From the NCBI RefSeq assembly GCF_018691265.1, contig NW_024881282.1, forward strand, positions 51,901,122 through 51,965,121: 64,000 nucleotides of DNA, given 5' to 3'. The DNA is from Tyto alba. Its lineage: Eukaryota > Chordata > Aves > Strigiformes > Tytonidae. This document shows positions 14,367 through 28,479 of the stretch, in pieces (within the stretch, counting starts at the first letter, position 1; the number at the start of each line of letters is the position of its first letter). The notes beneath the pieces are model-generated. The model was not told where the DNA came from, made no database searches, and was given only the letters and a program-made list of their open reading frames with translations. The position numbers and the translations under genes are program-made.

Positions 14367-14393
14367 AAAAAAAACAAAACAAAACAAAACAAA
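14367..14393. repeat. (AAAAC)n microsatellite
   Basis: About four AAAAC units after an A run. A longer array of the same unit occurs at 40861-40905. Confidence 0.9.
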
Positions 14394-15000
14394 GCCAAAC
14401 AAAAAACCAACCCATTTTTGAATATTGTTATAGGAACAATTTGAACTCCCAGCACTTTTGAAGTGGGATTTTTCTTTGTGAGAATGAAATCTAACATGTA
14501 GAGTCTTGTGCAGAGAGTCCTTGAAATTTTTTGGCTCTTTGGATATTTTTGCATTAGGGTAAAGGGAAAACCTTGAGGAAAAGTTTCTGAACACCTGCAG
14601 AAAGCTTAAGGACATATAGTCACTCGGAGACAAGTTCTTCCTACCTGGCTTCCTCCATGCACCATGCATTGCCAGCAGTGCTAACTTAATCTACCCACAC
14701 ATTTGTATCTGGCAATTAAAATGAGCCCTTATTCCACATGGGTTGGAAACCTGCTTGCTTTGTAGAGTGGTTATGCCCAAAGTAATCGTCCCTCAGCATT
14801 TCCACACAACCCCCTGCTGCAGAAAGGTGGGCGAATTCGGTGCAGAGAGGGAGGCCCACTGAGCTGGGAGGCGAAGGGATGCTCCTGGGCACAGTGCTAC
14901 CACAGCATGCCTGTGGTACAGCCTGCACCATGGAGAACCCATACAGCAAATGTTGGGGTAAACACGGTGCCCAGGGCTTAGTTTGTCCTCCCTGATTTTC

Positions 15001-15020
15001 TTTTTTTTTTTTTTTTTTTT
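15001..15020. repeat. T20 homopolymer
   Basis: An uninterrupted T run; a related T/G-rich low-complexity tract lies at about 15,350-15,390. Confidence 0.95.
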
Positions 15021-15989
15021 AAATCTCAAAGGGAAACTATTGACTCCTATCCCTTGCTAATGGATGCATTATACTGGAATACAATACCCTGTTTTCTTGC
15101 TTCTTCACATCGTGCTGCCATTCCCTGGGTGGGAACAGAAGAAGTGGTCCTCTTTACCACAAACAAAGCAGCTTTTAAAACAATTTAAAAAGAGATCGCA
15201 ATTAAAAAACAATTAAGAAAGAACCCGTCTGTTCTTCTTTAAAGCCCAGGCTAGTATCACTGAAAGGAGATCTGGACACAGCTCTGGGAATCTTTTTAGC
15301 AGAAACACTTTCTAGGATGTTAGAAAAGAATAGCCCAAAACATCAAGTGTTTGTTGTTTTGTTGGTTTTTTGTTTTTTTGTTTTTTTTTCCCAAAGGTCT
15401 CCACTGAGGATGAAAATTCTTTAAAAGAAAATCTGCAACTCCCCTACTCAGCTTTTCAATTCTTTGTTCTATACAACACAATTACTTCTTGCTGTTCATA
15501 TCACAGTAGTTTTGGCTAACAGATGTAAGCTGTAAAGTGAAGAAAGCTCAGACGAAGCTACCTGCAGACAGCACAATCATGTCTTCTGTGATCTCGACAC
15601 TGACATAGATTTTCAGGCTTAAATACTTAAATAGTCACTTCAGCATTTATTTCACTCAGCCTTTATCCAGGTGCAGTTTTTAGCTGGGTGTAGTGCTTAC
15701 TTTCCAAAGCATGCAGTTGTAAAAGCCTGAGCACAGTCGAGCTGATAGTTTGAGCTCCCTAGAAACCAAACATCTCCTTTTGTGGCAGCATGCAAGTCAC
15801 TTCAGTAATATTCAAAGCATCAAAAAATCAGCAGGAAATTCATGCTTGTGTGTCTCTCATCACCCACCCTCAGCATCCAAACCCGTACCCGTTCATGTTT
15901 TGTACCACTATTTCTACTCTGTTTTGGGCTACTGCCTTCGAGGACTGCTGATCGTGCCCCGCATCTGTCTTCCTTGAGCTGCTGTCTGT

Positions 15990-16370
15990 CCCTCTCACAG
16001 CCGCTCTCAGAGGTTTTCCAGGTCTGCTGGGACAGCCGGTGCTGGCCGAGGCGCCGTATCCCTGCGGATGGCATCCCCGAGGATGGCATCCCTGCCGCCA
16101 CGAGAGAGCGGGCAGGAACCCACACACATACTCTGATCAATGAGCATTTCAAACACGGCAGTGACACATGCCCTGTCAAAGGGCTGTAAGCACCCTCGCG
16201 GGAAGCACACCTCACAACCAGCAAATGACATGACCTGCCTGCGGCCCTGGCTTCCAGCAAGGCAGAGGCTGGTGCTCGGCGCTCCCGCGAGGACGTGGGC
16301 TGCCCAGGGCTCCCCAGACGGGTCCTGAGGGGTGGGTGCCGGCACTGCGCCCTGAGCTGCACTGCCGTGG
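15990..16370. promoter_or_regulatory. Second small orphan CpG-rich patch
   Basis: About 23 CpG are present in roughly 370 bases. It includes a short tandem duplication in which GGATGGCATCCC occurs twice (about 16066-16077 and 16081-16092). Overlapping open frames up to 180 codons are found on the minus strand but look compositional. No gene is recognisable. Confidence 0.35.
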
Positions 16371-16736
16371 AAATAATCCCTTAGTCCTAAAACCACACGT
16401 TGAGGAAATGTGACAGATTGACGTTCAGCTCCCCTTTCTCTGAAGAGGCTGTTGTAAATATATAATGCATGACAGCCTGCCAGAAACCAGGACATATGTA
16501 TCAGGTTTGTAGACTAGCGGTGTGATCACGCTGAAGCATGTCACCTTCCCCCTTATCCCCTCCTTTCCTTCTCCTGCCTCCACTGTGCACTGAGCATTCC
16601 GGTGCTCTGTACTACAAATGGTGATGTCCCTTTCCCAGACCAATTCTCCTCCTCTCATTTGCCCTTCTGGTGCCCCTCTGGAGAGCATAGTACTCACAAC
16701 TGACAGGACTGGGAGAGGTTTGGAAACAGGATTTTT

Positions 16737-16815
16737 CATAGAATCACAGACACAGAATGGTTTGGGTTGGAAGGGTCCTTAAAGATCATCCAGTTCCAGC
16801 CCCCCTGCCACGGGA
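16737..16815 (-). mobile_element. CR1 LINE 3' end, about 80 bp
   Basis: The plus strand reads CATAGAATCACAGACACAGAATGG then TTGGGTTGGAAGGG and AAAGATCATCCAGTTCC, the reverse complement of a CR1 terminus. Similarity stops after the CCCCCTGCCACGGG segment, so the copy is cut very short. Confidence 0.88.
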
Positions 16816-17579
16816 GCTCTGGAGGGGGTTCCTCCTACAATATCCCCAAAAGGTCAGCAGAAATAGGAATCACTCCCACTTCCTCCTCTCAGACTTTTCT
16901 GAATAGAAAAATCACGTAGGAGAACAAGCCACCAGCACTTGTATGCAAGCACTGACACAGGCTGGCATCTGGCTTATACACTAGTACCTGCACTTTGCTG
17001 AGTTTACATGGATTTGATGATTTATGGTGAACTTCAAGTTAAGAGCATAAATGCAAGAGGAGCTGCCCGTCACCCTTTTAATGAGTGAAAAATCACACCC
17101 TGTTCCTTTTTTATCCCTTTATTCCTTAACCCAAGATTAGTAGTAAAATGAAACTCATAAAGGCATTTAATTGGGTGGCTTTTACCTTAAAGATCACTGG
17201 AGATGCACTACCACTAAATAAAAAATTTGTGTCACTGTTCATTGATGGCTTTCAGAAAGTAGGGGAAACCCTCCTGAGGCTGACTCTTCCCTGCAAGTTG
17301 CTATTTGTAGTCTGCTTTCCACGTTGTCTTGCAAGCCTGCGATTAAATGTTGTGAAAGACAGGCAGTGCTAAGCAACAGAGAGGACAACACACAGAGAGC
17401 CAGCTCCCAGGTTGGAACAGACTTTGAGCTGTGAACTCAACCTTTCCAGCTTTCGAGGAGCTCTGAATTTCCTCACACAAAGATTAGTAACCAAACATTC
17501 TCCTTAAAATGGCTTAAAGCTAACAAAGCTCAATCGTTAAGGTCTTTGATGCCAAAACAGTGCTTTCCTTCCCATTCAC

Positions 17580-18020
17580 AGCTGTGCATGCAAAAGATGA
17601 TAAATTAAATTAGCTATTGTTTCTCCAAATGTTTGCTGGGACCAAGACTGTGTTTTTGAAGAAAACTCTGGAATTTAACAATGAAACAAAACCAGCCCCA
17701 TTTTAATATTTGTATACATAAACTGAAAACAAGAATTCACTTCCATTTGTGTATTGTTCCCTCCCTACTCCCATACCAATTAATGAATATATATCAACTA
17801 GCTGAACAATCTGTTGTCCAAGGCTCTGGATTTTTGGCTTAGCGCTGATATGTTTGGCACCAATCGCACAAATTTAGAAGTTATTTGGATGTTCTAGTGT
17901 GCCATTATTCCATTATTTTTTTAAAGTGAAATCCCAAACAATTATTAATGCTCCAATAAGAGGCTAAATTGCTTTAAAAATCTGAACAAATAATACAAAA
18001 AACAGTGAGTTTGTTGCACT
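17580..18020. other. Candidate conserved non-coding element
   Basis: An AT-rich, repeat-free segment with TAATTTGG-like and ATTA-rich words (CCAATTAATGAATA, CAATTATTAATGCTCC) and few CpG. It has no coding frame of note. Conservation is suspected, not shown. Confidence 0.28.
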
Positions 18021-21000
18021 CTCAGTTCACGATGCCCTTGCCCAGGCTTGTTTCCCAGAAAGATTGAAGCTGTTGAAGTGGATGGTTCATTCCTCCTTGC
18101 CAGGTTCCTGGGCTCTCCGCTACAGCTGGGAAAGGGGATGTGGAAAGTACAAAGAAGGAAGCATCAGCTCTGGTATTTCAACTAAAAGACCCCAGACACC
18201 CAGCAAATTACTACTACAAATCAAAGGGCTGTCCCAGGAGACAGAAGCAGAGCAAGAAAACCTCAGTGAAAAAGTTTCTTATCAAGGTAGCCAAAAGCTG
18301 CAGAAGGCTGGTGCTGCTGGGTCCAGGGTTCACAGCAACAATCCCCTGCAGAAGAAGGCCTGCAAAGCAGATGAAGGTTTCTCTGAACTTCTGGGAGGGT
18401 GGAGGACAGCCCCTTCCCCAAGGGGCTGGCCATGGAGCTGTATTTCCCCATCCCATCTCCAGGAGGATCCCACACCTTGCACGAACCCTAGATATATCTC
18501 CCAGTCCAGTTTTCTCTTGCTGGGATACAAGCAGTCCTTCAGTTATACTCTTGGCAGGAAGACTTGCTTCATAAACAAGTGTTTAAAAAGAAGCAGCAGA
18601 TGCTCTCCTTCTTCAGCGTGTAACAACAGCAAATAGCGTAATCAGGGGCTGATTATGAGACTGATTTCCGCTCTGTAATTTAAGACATGGAGCAGGTAAT
18701 GGCGTGTACTGCACCCCATGTGCCATAGCTTGCGTGCTGATCATTCCACGCCATAACCTCAGCTCCTGCAAGGCAAGACTTTTTCAACAGCATCTCTCAT
18801 TCCTGGGCAAGATCTCTTAAGGCTCTGAGAGATGGCATAATGTCCTTATTCCACCTGCAACAAAGTGCAGGTTCTGAACACGTAATCCATAGTCCACAGG
18901 CTGAGAAGATCAGAAACCCAAGAGGACTAGGCAATTTTACAGAATCCATTGTGAAAATGTCAGTGACTGTACAGTTTGCTCCAATGGTAATAATCTCAAA
19001 CAGGGTGTTTAAACATAGCGATTTAATCACCCAAATGATAACCCTCATTATATTGTGTAAACTGTGTCATAAGTTACACTATGGCAGGAACAGAAAGGAT
19101 ATCAGTAAAGGAAGATAACCAAAGCTGTACTTTAAACACCGTTCTGAGCAAAGAAATGCAAAAGACAAGGAGCAGTTTCGGTGGGAAGTATCTGAGGTTA
19201 CTGAGTAGAAATGGACAATGAAATAATAAACAAAATATAACCTGAGCACAACACAGCCTTGGCACTATAAATCAAGCAGGGGAGAAGAGGCACGATATTT
19301 TTGAAGCTTGTCAAACCACACTAAAAATCCAGCTCATCCCTGGAGTGTCACTAGTGTGCTCAGCGCAGCCTGGGAGAGGGACCTGCATGAAATGCACCGG
19401 AGCTGCTGCAAGAAGCAGAAATTCATTGCTTGCAACCAGGCGGAGAGGCTGAGTGGTACTAATCTCACTGTGCAAGCTGAGAGGTATGCAAAGATAAATA
19501 AATGCTACTTTGAAATAAAAGCTTTGGGGTTTTGTTATCTTTTTAAATACGTAGTGCTTCAGTAGTTTAAGAACCATTCCACTGAGCTTTATCTTCATTC
19601 TTTCCAGCTGGAAATGGATTTTAGCAAGGTGGTATGACCTTTAGCATTTCTGCTTTTCCTCCATCATGGCAGGATCAGCAAGTGATATATGTCTCTGGCC
19701 TGTGTTCTGCTTTCATCTCCTGCTTGTCCCCGCCAAAACCTGATATTTAGGACATCTCTTACAGTTATTGCTTCTTTCTGCATAACTCCAAAATCATCTC
19801 CCCTCATCCTACCAGATTTTCACCTCTTCCATGCTCTCGACTGCTACTGCCTCATCCTCTCTGGCAACTGTCCTGGAAACATTGCCATCCTTTCATTTGA
19901 CATCATGACCAGCATAAACATAAAAAAATAATAAATATGAGAAGGATTGCTGCTAAGACCATTTTACTATACTTCCTTCCTGACCCCTTCAAGTCACCCC
20001 ATTGATTTCACCTTCCACCACATCAAACACCAGCTTTCTGTCCTACCTCTCAAAACCCCTTGGGATAAAACTCCTGTCACATAATCTCATTTAGAGAAAG
20101 TTACTGTCACTCCAACACCAGGAGTGCCCTCAGTCACTTGAATCTCCATTTCTCCCACAAGCCCATGTTTGCACTCTCCAACTTCTACCCCTACCATCAG
20201 CAAAACCTCTTCTAGCATTCATGGAAGCAACTTTCACACACACACACCTCAAAGCTCACTTTCCCCACAAACTGTCCAGAAGAAACAATCTGAGGAAGGA
20301 TGGTCATGCAGCGAGCTCGCTCTTCCACTCCCATGAGAGGAAAAGAGGGCTCATGCTGCCCTTCTTCCTGCTTCCTTTTGTTTTGTACATCACACATACT
20401 TGAAGACCAAGACTGTGATTTTCAACACATAACACACTGTACAACGAGACCTCTGCCAGACTGACTTCAGGTAAGTACCGTTAAGTGAAAATATTACTAG
20501 TAATACATTTCTAGTAATGAGACTTATGAAAAAAATTCCCCTTGCCTCTTACATCATCTTGCTACCTTGGTATAATTCATATTAAGAATTTATATTTCCT
20601 CTAACTGGAGTTTGTGAAAGACATCAGAATTTGGAATCACAACCAAATCTGCAATGTGCCAATGGCATATGTGTGTATGCTCATGTATATACAAATAAAG
20701 ACCCTCGATATTTAAACTCACAGATTCTCTTATTAAAAAATAAGACCACTTTTTAATAAAGATTTCTCATCAGAATTCACCAAGACCATGCATCGATTTT
20801 AGTATTTATTTAAAACAACTGTGACCTTTTAGAGGCTCACTCAAGGGCTTATTACATTTTCCTATCCAAAATGAAATTACTTTAATTTTAAGGGTTTATT
20901 GTTGTTATAAAGATGAGGAATGGCAGGGTAGAGTCAATTGTAATACGGTGGAATGCAATAAATATGGTTTAGTGCAGAGACTGACTGAAGTGACCCACCG

Positions 21001-24000
21001 ATTCACAGTACTGAATGAAAGCAAGCGTTTTCAAATAGAAAGAATAACAACAAGCAGAAGTCTTCCAGTAAGTGAAAGAACCAAGAAAGGTATGCTCTGA
21101 GTGTTAACTTCCCTCTTTATCATCCTCCAGAAAGCTAATAAGGGCGAGGAAGGGCAAAGGCTTTCATCTCAGGGTCTGCTGTGGAAGCAGTACAACAGGA
21201 TGCACATGCCACCAGTTTGAGCAAGCTTTATGGACATCCAGGTATCAGCACGCCCCAGGTGTGTCTGTCAGCATTAGCCAATTAATGTACACACTGAGGT
21301 GTTTCATTAGATTTTAAAAAATTGTTTGTCAATTATTTTTTTTCTAAATGCAATTTTATTTCCTTTCTTTCAAAAGGCAGGATCCTTGGAGATCTGAGGC
21401 AGCCTGGCAGAAAGGCAGCCAGATTTCTGGCTGTGTTTTGGCACATTTCTGCAAAACCTTTTCATTTTCCTGCAACACTACTGGGTGGGTCTAACAAACA
21501 GGCAGCTTCTTGCTTTCCTCACTGCTGTCTGTGGATACCCAGATCCCTATGGAAATACTGAGGGGGCATATACTCATTTGAGAGCAGGGACCATGATTCT
21601 TTCTGGCTACTGTCAATGAGCCTTTTCAGCAGAAAAGGCTCTCATGTCCCTGGAGAAGTCTTCATCGTTTCAGGGAGCAGGCTGGCCCTAAGAGATACCT
21701 TGACCTCACCTCTGGCTCTTGTTGTCAGCGCAGCAGCTGGAGCCTCCTTCAGCCAGAGGGAACAGTTTCACTGCAGATTTCCAGGGCTGGGAAGCTGCAA
21801 GCATATTTGTTTACCGAATACTAATAATCTCCATGTGTTATGCAGCTTGACTATCTAATGTCAGTACTCATTCAGCACAGAAGATAATAACTTGAAAAGA
21901 GCCACCCCTGCCAAATCTAACAATCAGAAATTCACCTCCTCTTTCATATTACAAGTACAATCCCATATTTTAAAAATCTCATCTATCAGGGTATTTACTG
22001 CATTTTGTATTCATCCTCATGGCTGCTGAGCACTCACTTATCAAAGCATTTGTCTGTAAAGTGGTGAAGAGATATCCATTTAATTCTGACCTTTAAAGAA
22101 GGGGGGGAAATGCTTAAGTGGCAGACTAGATTTCAAACAGGACAGAGAGCCTTCGCCCTTTGGACTGCCACCTAAAATGAGTAGCTTGGGGAGGTCTTTG
22201 GTGAACTCAATCAAATCTGCAGCAGACAGTTGTCTGGACTGCATCAGGCAGATCACAGTAGCTGTGAAAGGGCTGTAATTCATCTCTCACTGGCTCTTTC
22301 CTGGGGAGGGACTGCTCCAAGCTGAGCTGAGGCTGCTTGGCTTAGCAGGGCTGCACCTCTATTGTGAGGGGGCTGATGGGGTCCAGTGAGTAGCTGGAAA
22401 GTATCAGCCTCTGAAAAATTATAGAGGTGGGGCTTTTGCACTTATTTTGCAGAGCTCAGCCTAGAGGTCAAACAAGATCACAAAGAGAGCCTTATGTGAA
22501 GGGACATAGCAATAAACAAGTTATTGCCAGAATTGTTAACGCCTTCTTCCATTTCAAAGCATGAAGCTTAATTTCCTCCTTACACCTATGATATAATTTT
22601 GCAGTGTTCAGCACTGTATGCAGACTGTTGATATATAAATAACTAATTAGATAAGGCTCCACTTATCTGAGAAAGCCACAGTCTTCTGAAAGGCAGGCTC
22701 ACAGCAGAGCAGAGACTGCCTGAGTTGTATAATGTGCTCCTGGCTTTTGAAGGAAAGCTGGGCCAAGTCCTGTATCGCTTTGCTGACTGAAGGCATACTT
22801 TTCCAAAAAAATCAAAGCTTAAATTGGATTCCCAAATCTGTGTTTAAGCTTCAGAAGTACAGCTGGATTTTCAAGGTTACCAACACCCTTGAAGTCGGCG
22901 TATGTTCCAAGTATGCTGGAAGTCAGACCAGTTATGTAGGAGCCAAGGTCTGGCAGCATGGCCAAGATGTCCAGAATGCTCTTCAGTGTTTCAGAGGCAT
23001 GCAGGAGGCCTTGGCTAAAAACCCCAGCCAAGACCTGGGCAACCATCATGTTTTTCTTCCCTTCCCTAATATAAGAAGCATTTCAGTGAAAACAGTGCTC
23101 TGACTTTCTTGTGCCCTTGTTGCCCTGAGGACTGTCCATCTCTGTGGGTGATTATCATATAGGATTTGGTCTCCATTTTAAGTATTACACCTGACACTAG
23201 GACTTTAAGTACAGAGGGTGGGAAAGGGAAGAGGTGGAAAAGCATTAGCCGAAGTAAAGAACTAGAAGACAACTCTGGCAGCTACCAAGCAAGATTAGCC
23301 ATATATTTACCTGTCAGAGAAGGGTTTTTTTTCCCCCAAAAAAACCACAAAACCAGACTTGAGAAAGCCTACCTCCAATTATATGTCCTCTCTGTTGTCA
23401 GAAAACATTACACTGAGTAAGAGGAGAAAATTCCCCTACCTACCCCCAATAAGGTATTTCTCACTGAGAAAAAAATTGCTCTGACCATTTCTGTGGATTG
23501 ACGGTTGACAGGGCAGCAGCAAAGTCTCTCTCCAGCCTTTAAAGACAGGTCTACGACAACCAATAATGCCTGAAATCAAGGACACTTTCTGTCTCTGTCT
23601 GAGTCCTCAGCAATGAACACAAATGAAATGGTAGGATGCCTACCCAGAGAGGTTTTTAAAAGGATCCAGAGACGGAAAAGTGTCTCCAGGCAACATACAA
23701 AGACTACTTTTCATGCTGGAATCAGTAGGTTTGGGAAAGATGGGACACCCTTCTGTGAAGGGAAAGCAGCAGAGAGACATCCTGCATCTTCAGTACAAAA
23801 ATCCTGTGCTGTCAGAGTTTGCCCTAAGCAACTGTTCAAGATCACAGCCTTATGGGTGAGAGCTTTATAGATGAACAGATGAAAATCTCTCTGGTCAGTC
23901 TCAATTAATTCTGGATAGGAAGGTTGTCTTTGCTGGATTTACTTTTTTTTCTGTACAGGCCCTGAACTCAGCAATGATATCCCTGTGTGTCTGGTGTACT

Positions 24001-25164
24001 GCAGTGGTTGCTGGCACACTACCTTCTCATATCCTTTAATATTTCTTACAGATTTTTTATTTTATAATACTATGCTACCATGATGAGGGTGTCTCATTCC
24101 TTGTGTTTCCTGTTTTGCATCACTGCAGGATCTCTTGTCATCAAGACAAAGAAAAAGGAAGTTAAAAGCCAACAAAAATGAGAACCAACTCTCTCATGGC
24201 AATCAAAAAATAAATTATGTCTAGAGTTGAAAACAGTTGGCCTGCAGAGTCTACACTGAAAGCTGTCACAAGGGAGTCTGTAGGGACCCGTGTGTCCAGA
24301 TGATTAAGGTGAAAATATTGAGATAAAGTTTGGGCTAAGAAGGCAGGTCTACCCTACAAAAATCTGTAAGATGAAGTGTGTGCAATAGTTAAAATGGTCC
24401 AGGATCCAATGGTGTGTTATTCCTGGCACTCTTCAGAAGAGCAAATGAGAATACCTGTCCTTTTGCAGAAGGTGGGCTGGTGGGTAGATGGGTTTCACAC
24501 CGGGACTGTAACTGTTCTGTTCCCTTCACTGCACAGACGTGTGTGTGATGGGACAGGGAGCGTATTGCCAACATTGTGCTAGCTTAGGGCTAGTGTTGGG
24601 CCTGATGGAGGAGACAGATGGGCTGGGAGAACGGGCCATGTCACAGAGCACCAGTTTGGCAGCAGTCACTGGAGCTGGGTGAGTGCAGAGAGCCAGCCTC
24701 CAGTGTTCACAGAAGGTGGCTGCACTGACTGGCAAAAGGCCCCCCTCTCCTTAGCAAGAGATGAAACTCACGGCAGACACCAGCAAAGCACCGGTGGCTA
24801 TTGGCAAGTATCCTTTAAGCCTGTCTGGAAAGAGCTCTATTAGGTATGGAGGGGATGGTTTTGTCTGTCCTTTCAGCCCACATCTTCTTCGTTCAGTCTG
24901 TTAGAAAAGCTGACAAGCTGTTCAAATGACCTTGGCAGCTCTGTGACACAGGTGCCATTACTGGACTGAGACCAACAACTGATTTCAAATGGTCCTAGTA
25001 GCCATACAGTTAAAGAACTTCCAGTTTCACCAGTACAGACACAGCAAATGGAGCCTGATGTCACACTGCATTAAAGTCTTTCATCCAGCAAGTTTATCCA
25101 GACAGTGGACATGAGTTGCAACAAAAGAAATTCCAATTAGGAATTAGGAAAAAAAGTCACCACT
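18021..25164. other. Intergenic DNA, no gene seen
   Basis: The longest open frames (190 codons at 18064-18636 and an overlapping 144 codons) show no recognisable motifs and overlap each other in different frames. A short CA tract lies at about 20,234-20,246. No transposon was recognised. Confidence 0.6.
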
Positions 25165-25349
25165 AGGACGAACAAACATTGAGCCAGGTGTCCAGAGAGG
25201 CTGTGGAGTCTCCATCCTTGAAGATATACAAAACCCAAGCAAACACAGCCCTGAGCAATGTGATCTAAATTAGCCCAGCTCTGAGCAGGAGATAAGCTCA
25301 GATGATCTCCCAAAGTCCCAGCCAACCTAAATTATTCTATGATTCTGTA
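25165..25349 (+). mobile_element. CR1 LINE 3' end fragment
   Basis: CR1 3' sequence is recognisable from GAGGCTGTGGAGTCTCC through GATGATCTCC to CCAACCTAA and ends in ATTCTATG and ATTCTGTA units at 25334-25349. It is diverged and 5'-truncated, with no useful coding potential left. Confidence 0.88.
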
Positions 25350-26458
25350 ATTCTCCTATAATTTCTTGAAGACTCATGATAAAATTACCCAGGCTTAAAG
25401 TAGATAGCTTGGGTATATTGGGGCTTTCCTGTACTCCTTTTGGTAGTCCTAGCATTAGAGAGCACTTATCCAGCCCAAAAGCAGTTACATGACAAGAAAG
25501 TCCTAGAAAGCTATTTTCTCCTGAAAGGTTGAAAGATGATGTCAGATAGAGTGAATTTTGGCATTTTTATATAGACCTCTTAAACAGACATGGCTGTTGT
25601 CAGAATCCACCCATCCACCCTTGCTTGGCTGTACAGCCCTGGAGAACCAGAAAGGCAAATCAGAGCTTGGGAGATGCACCATGAATTATGCCAAATCAGC
25701 ATGATGATGCAGCAGCTCAACCAGCACCCCAAGGAGGACAGACTGTAGAGCTGCTGAGTGTGAGGATGGGGGCGGTGGGCCTGGGTGGGGGCAGGAGGCA
25801 GGGTGGCAGCCATCTCCCCTTCTTCCCATCACCACCACGCTGTGCTCTTATAAATATGCTATTACAGAGTGTGAATGCTGATGGGACAGTGTCTTCAATG
25901 TTGTATTCATCATGTAAGTCACTGCCTCTCATTAAAAAAGGGGATAGGAAAGAGAGGGTCCCAAAAGGAGGAAATAACTTCAGCTGTCATGTTCGGGATG
26001 CTGAGAATAGACTCCATGTGAGAAGAGATTTAACAAGCTACCCCCCAAAGCAGGCAGTACACTTCCCATTCCCACTCTGAGGTGCCTGCTTGTCACAAAA
26101 TTTGACCAAGCAGAAATTCTGCCAAAATGTGGTTACCCAGCACCTCTGGAAAATCAGCATCGTGAACTATTTAGTTTGGAGAAGAGCTAAGGGAATATGA
26201 AACTGGCCCTGATTTTTGCCATTTTCCACAATAAAGGGCGATAGAGGGGTGAGGGGGTGGTAATGCTCCATATGAGAGGCAAACAAAGTAAGGTTTTTTA
26301 AAAGCCCATGTACATCTTGACATGACTTCTCTTGCTGTTTGCAAAGGGCAAGCACCAGAGACACATCCTGCACTTTCAGCACAAAGCCTGTGTTGTATAC
26401 AGTTAGTGAGACTGAAAGGAGAGTTAGGATTTCTTTTTAAAGATGCCATTTTCATTTG

Positions 26459-26485
26459 AAAAAAAAAAAAAAAAAAAAAAAAAAA
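26459..26485. repeat. A27 homopolymer
   Basis: An uninterrupted run of A with no polyadenylation signal upstream at the expected distance. Confidence 0.95.
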
Positions 26486-28276
26486 GGTATAGTCTCCTCA
26501 AACCTCTGCACACAAACATGACAAGTTATAGTCATAGAACATCTGTGCAGAAAGCACAGCAAAATGCTACTTGGTTTTGACCAAAGGGATTTTTTTATGT
26601 CCACTGCCCGTTTTTCTCCCCTTCTCATGGCCAGTACTTCCCACCTCCAAAGTTAAGGATCAGCAATGCAAGTGTTATAACCACGCACATGAAATGATAT
26701 ACAGGACTCACAGAGTTACAGTTACTAAATTTCTTGATTACAAAACACAGCATGAACAGCCCCTAGATGATGAAATCCATTCCAGCAGATCCGTGCCAGA
26801 CAGCTAACTGGGACCTTGATCTGAGCAGTTAAAGCAAACCACAACATTGTTTTATTGCACTCACCACTCTTGGAAGATTCAGTTCATTTGCTAAATTGAT
26901 TGCAGTGCTCAAAGACTGAGAGAAGTTTTTTTCTTCTGCAATTAAGGAGTCTCAAAACCAAAAGTTGCTCTGTGCCACTGTCTCATATATTGCTCCAATT
27001 CCACTAATTATTCAATATTAATATATTCATTAAAATATATCAATCTTAAATTATATCAAACCATCAAGCAGATTTGCAGTTCACTTATTCAAAATCTGTT
27101 TGATAAATCAAGAAAATTAATTTCATTTTGTGTCATTCCTAGAAGCTTGTTTCCATTTAATATCTTCGGAAACCAAGATATCCTGAGCATAAGTAGGAAT
27201 TCACAGCAACAAAAGGTCATCAAATTTTGGTTTTCCTGGGTTTGTTGTTATGGGCATTGGATTCATGTCATACTGGTCAACAGTATATCTACATATAAGA
27301 AGGCCCAAGCTTGGTAAAAACCAACTTTCTCAGATATATTCTGGCATGAATATTCTATAGTTCTGTGTGTTTCAGTAAATCAGAGAGGGCTATTGTTCTA
27401 TTGGTGTTGACTGTCTAATATTTTAAAACACTTCTGATGCAAAAATATCAATGCAGATTGCAAGAGTGTAGTTACATAAACTGTATAACATTCAATGGAA
27501 TATTTGTGCTGCATTTTACATATGGCAGTAGTGAGCAGCCAGATATCAGAATGACTGAAAAGTATCCAAAATTGCATCTTGTCAGCAGAGAATTATATTC
27601 CAAATTAAGGGGGTTTTGTACTAGCCTTACCATTAAGACATCTTTAAAAAGTAGTTAACACCTTCCGTGATTTTGCTTTCCCTTTTCTTATCCTCTCCTA
27701 AAACAGGATTATATTAACTTTCTACTGCTATGTCCTAATGATGATTATTTTCATGACTTCTGCTGTTGTTTTACATCTTTCCCTCTTTTTTGACACAGGC
27801 TGGTATGTACTTAAATTACAGAAGCCAAAGTCACTTGGGGTGACCTGCAATCAGGTCAGTGGGTTTGGCAGGACTCAGGAAGCTGAAGGTAAAGGCTTGG
27901 GCTTGGAGGGTTGCAAGTGGAACAAGCAGAGCCTATCCAAGCTCTTGTGCTCTCCATCACCCTGAGGCAGTGAACACCATGGACTCCAAAGCCAATGCCA
28001 GTACTACAGAAATGAAGAAGGAGGTAAGAGTAGTTGGATGTTACATAGTTATAACTTCACATGAAGTACTTTCCACACTGAAAATAAGCACATGCTGTGC
28101 ATATCTGTGGAGAACTCTGATTTAACAGATAAATACAAAAAGTTCAGTAGAAGACATTACAGTAATGCTTGTATTACTCTAAAATGCAATCCAAATCCTA
28201 AAACGCAGGCATTGACTACTTTGCAAAATAACTTGCAAAGCTTCTAAAGTACATAACAAACTAGTTTTGGAGGGGG

Positions 28277-28298
28277 AAAAAAAAAAAAAAAAAAAAAA
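28277..28298. repeat. A22 homopolymer
   Basis: A run of A preceded by five G; no AATAAA upstream at the expected distance. Confidence 0.95.
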
Positions 28299-28479
28299 GT
28301 GATGAAATTATTCTATTTGATGGGTGCATGTGTGTGTGTATGCATTCAGGTCACCCAAGCCAGTGTGCTAGCACTCTGCATGGCACTCCAAGAACCTCAC
28401 TGACTTTCAGATAAAATGTTGCACCACATTGCAATGTGGATTTTATTGTCTCATCTTTCAGAAGCAGCAGGAGGCACTG

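Larger units (their letters stand above)
12481..17579. other. Intergenic DNA with small repeats, no gene seen
   Basis: Apart from the CpG patch at 16 kb, the CR1 end at 16.7 kb and homopolymers listed separately, I see nothing that can be called. It includes a TA tract near 12,799 and A runs near 12,566 and 13,438. Confidence 0.65.
25350..28479. other. Intergenic DNA, AT-rich in its centre, no gene seen
   Basis: Two A homopolymers are listed separately. Around 26,990-27,130 the sequence is very AT-rich with repeated TTAATAT and ATTAAT words, which may be regulatory or simple drift. No coding sequence was recognised. Confidence 0.6.

Noticed and set aside
15820..16495. Minus-strand frames of 180 and 162 codons over the CpG patch
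   Set aside because: They overlap in different frames and follow the local rise in GC; no domain is visible.
18064..18636. 190-codon plus-strand frame with an overlapping 144-codon frame
   Set aside because: No motif or family was recognised, two different frames are open over the same bases, and no promoter or splice context supports a gene.
26459..26485. A27 run as a retrocopy tail
   Set aside because: No AATAAA-type signal lies at the expected distance upstream and no gene-like sequence precedes it.
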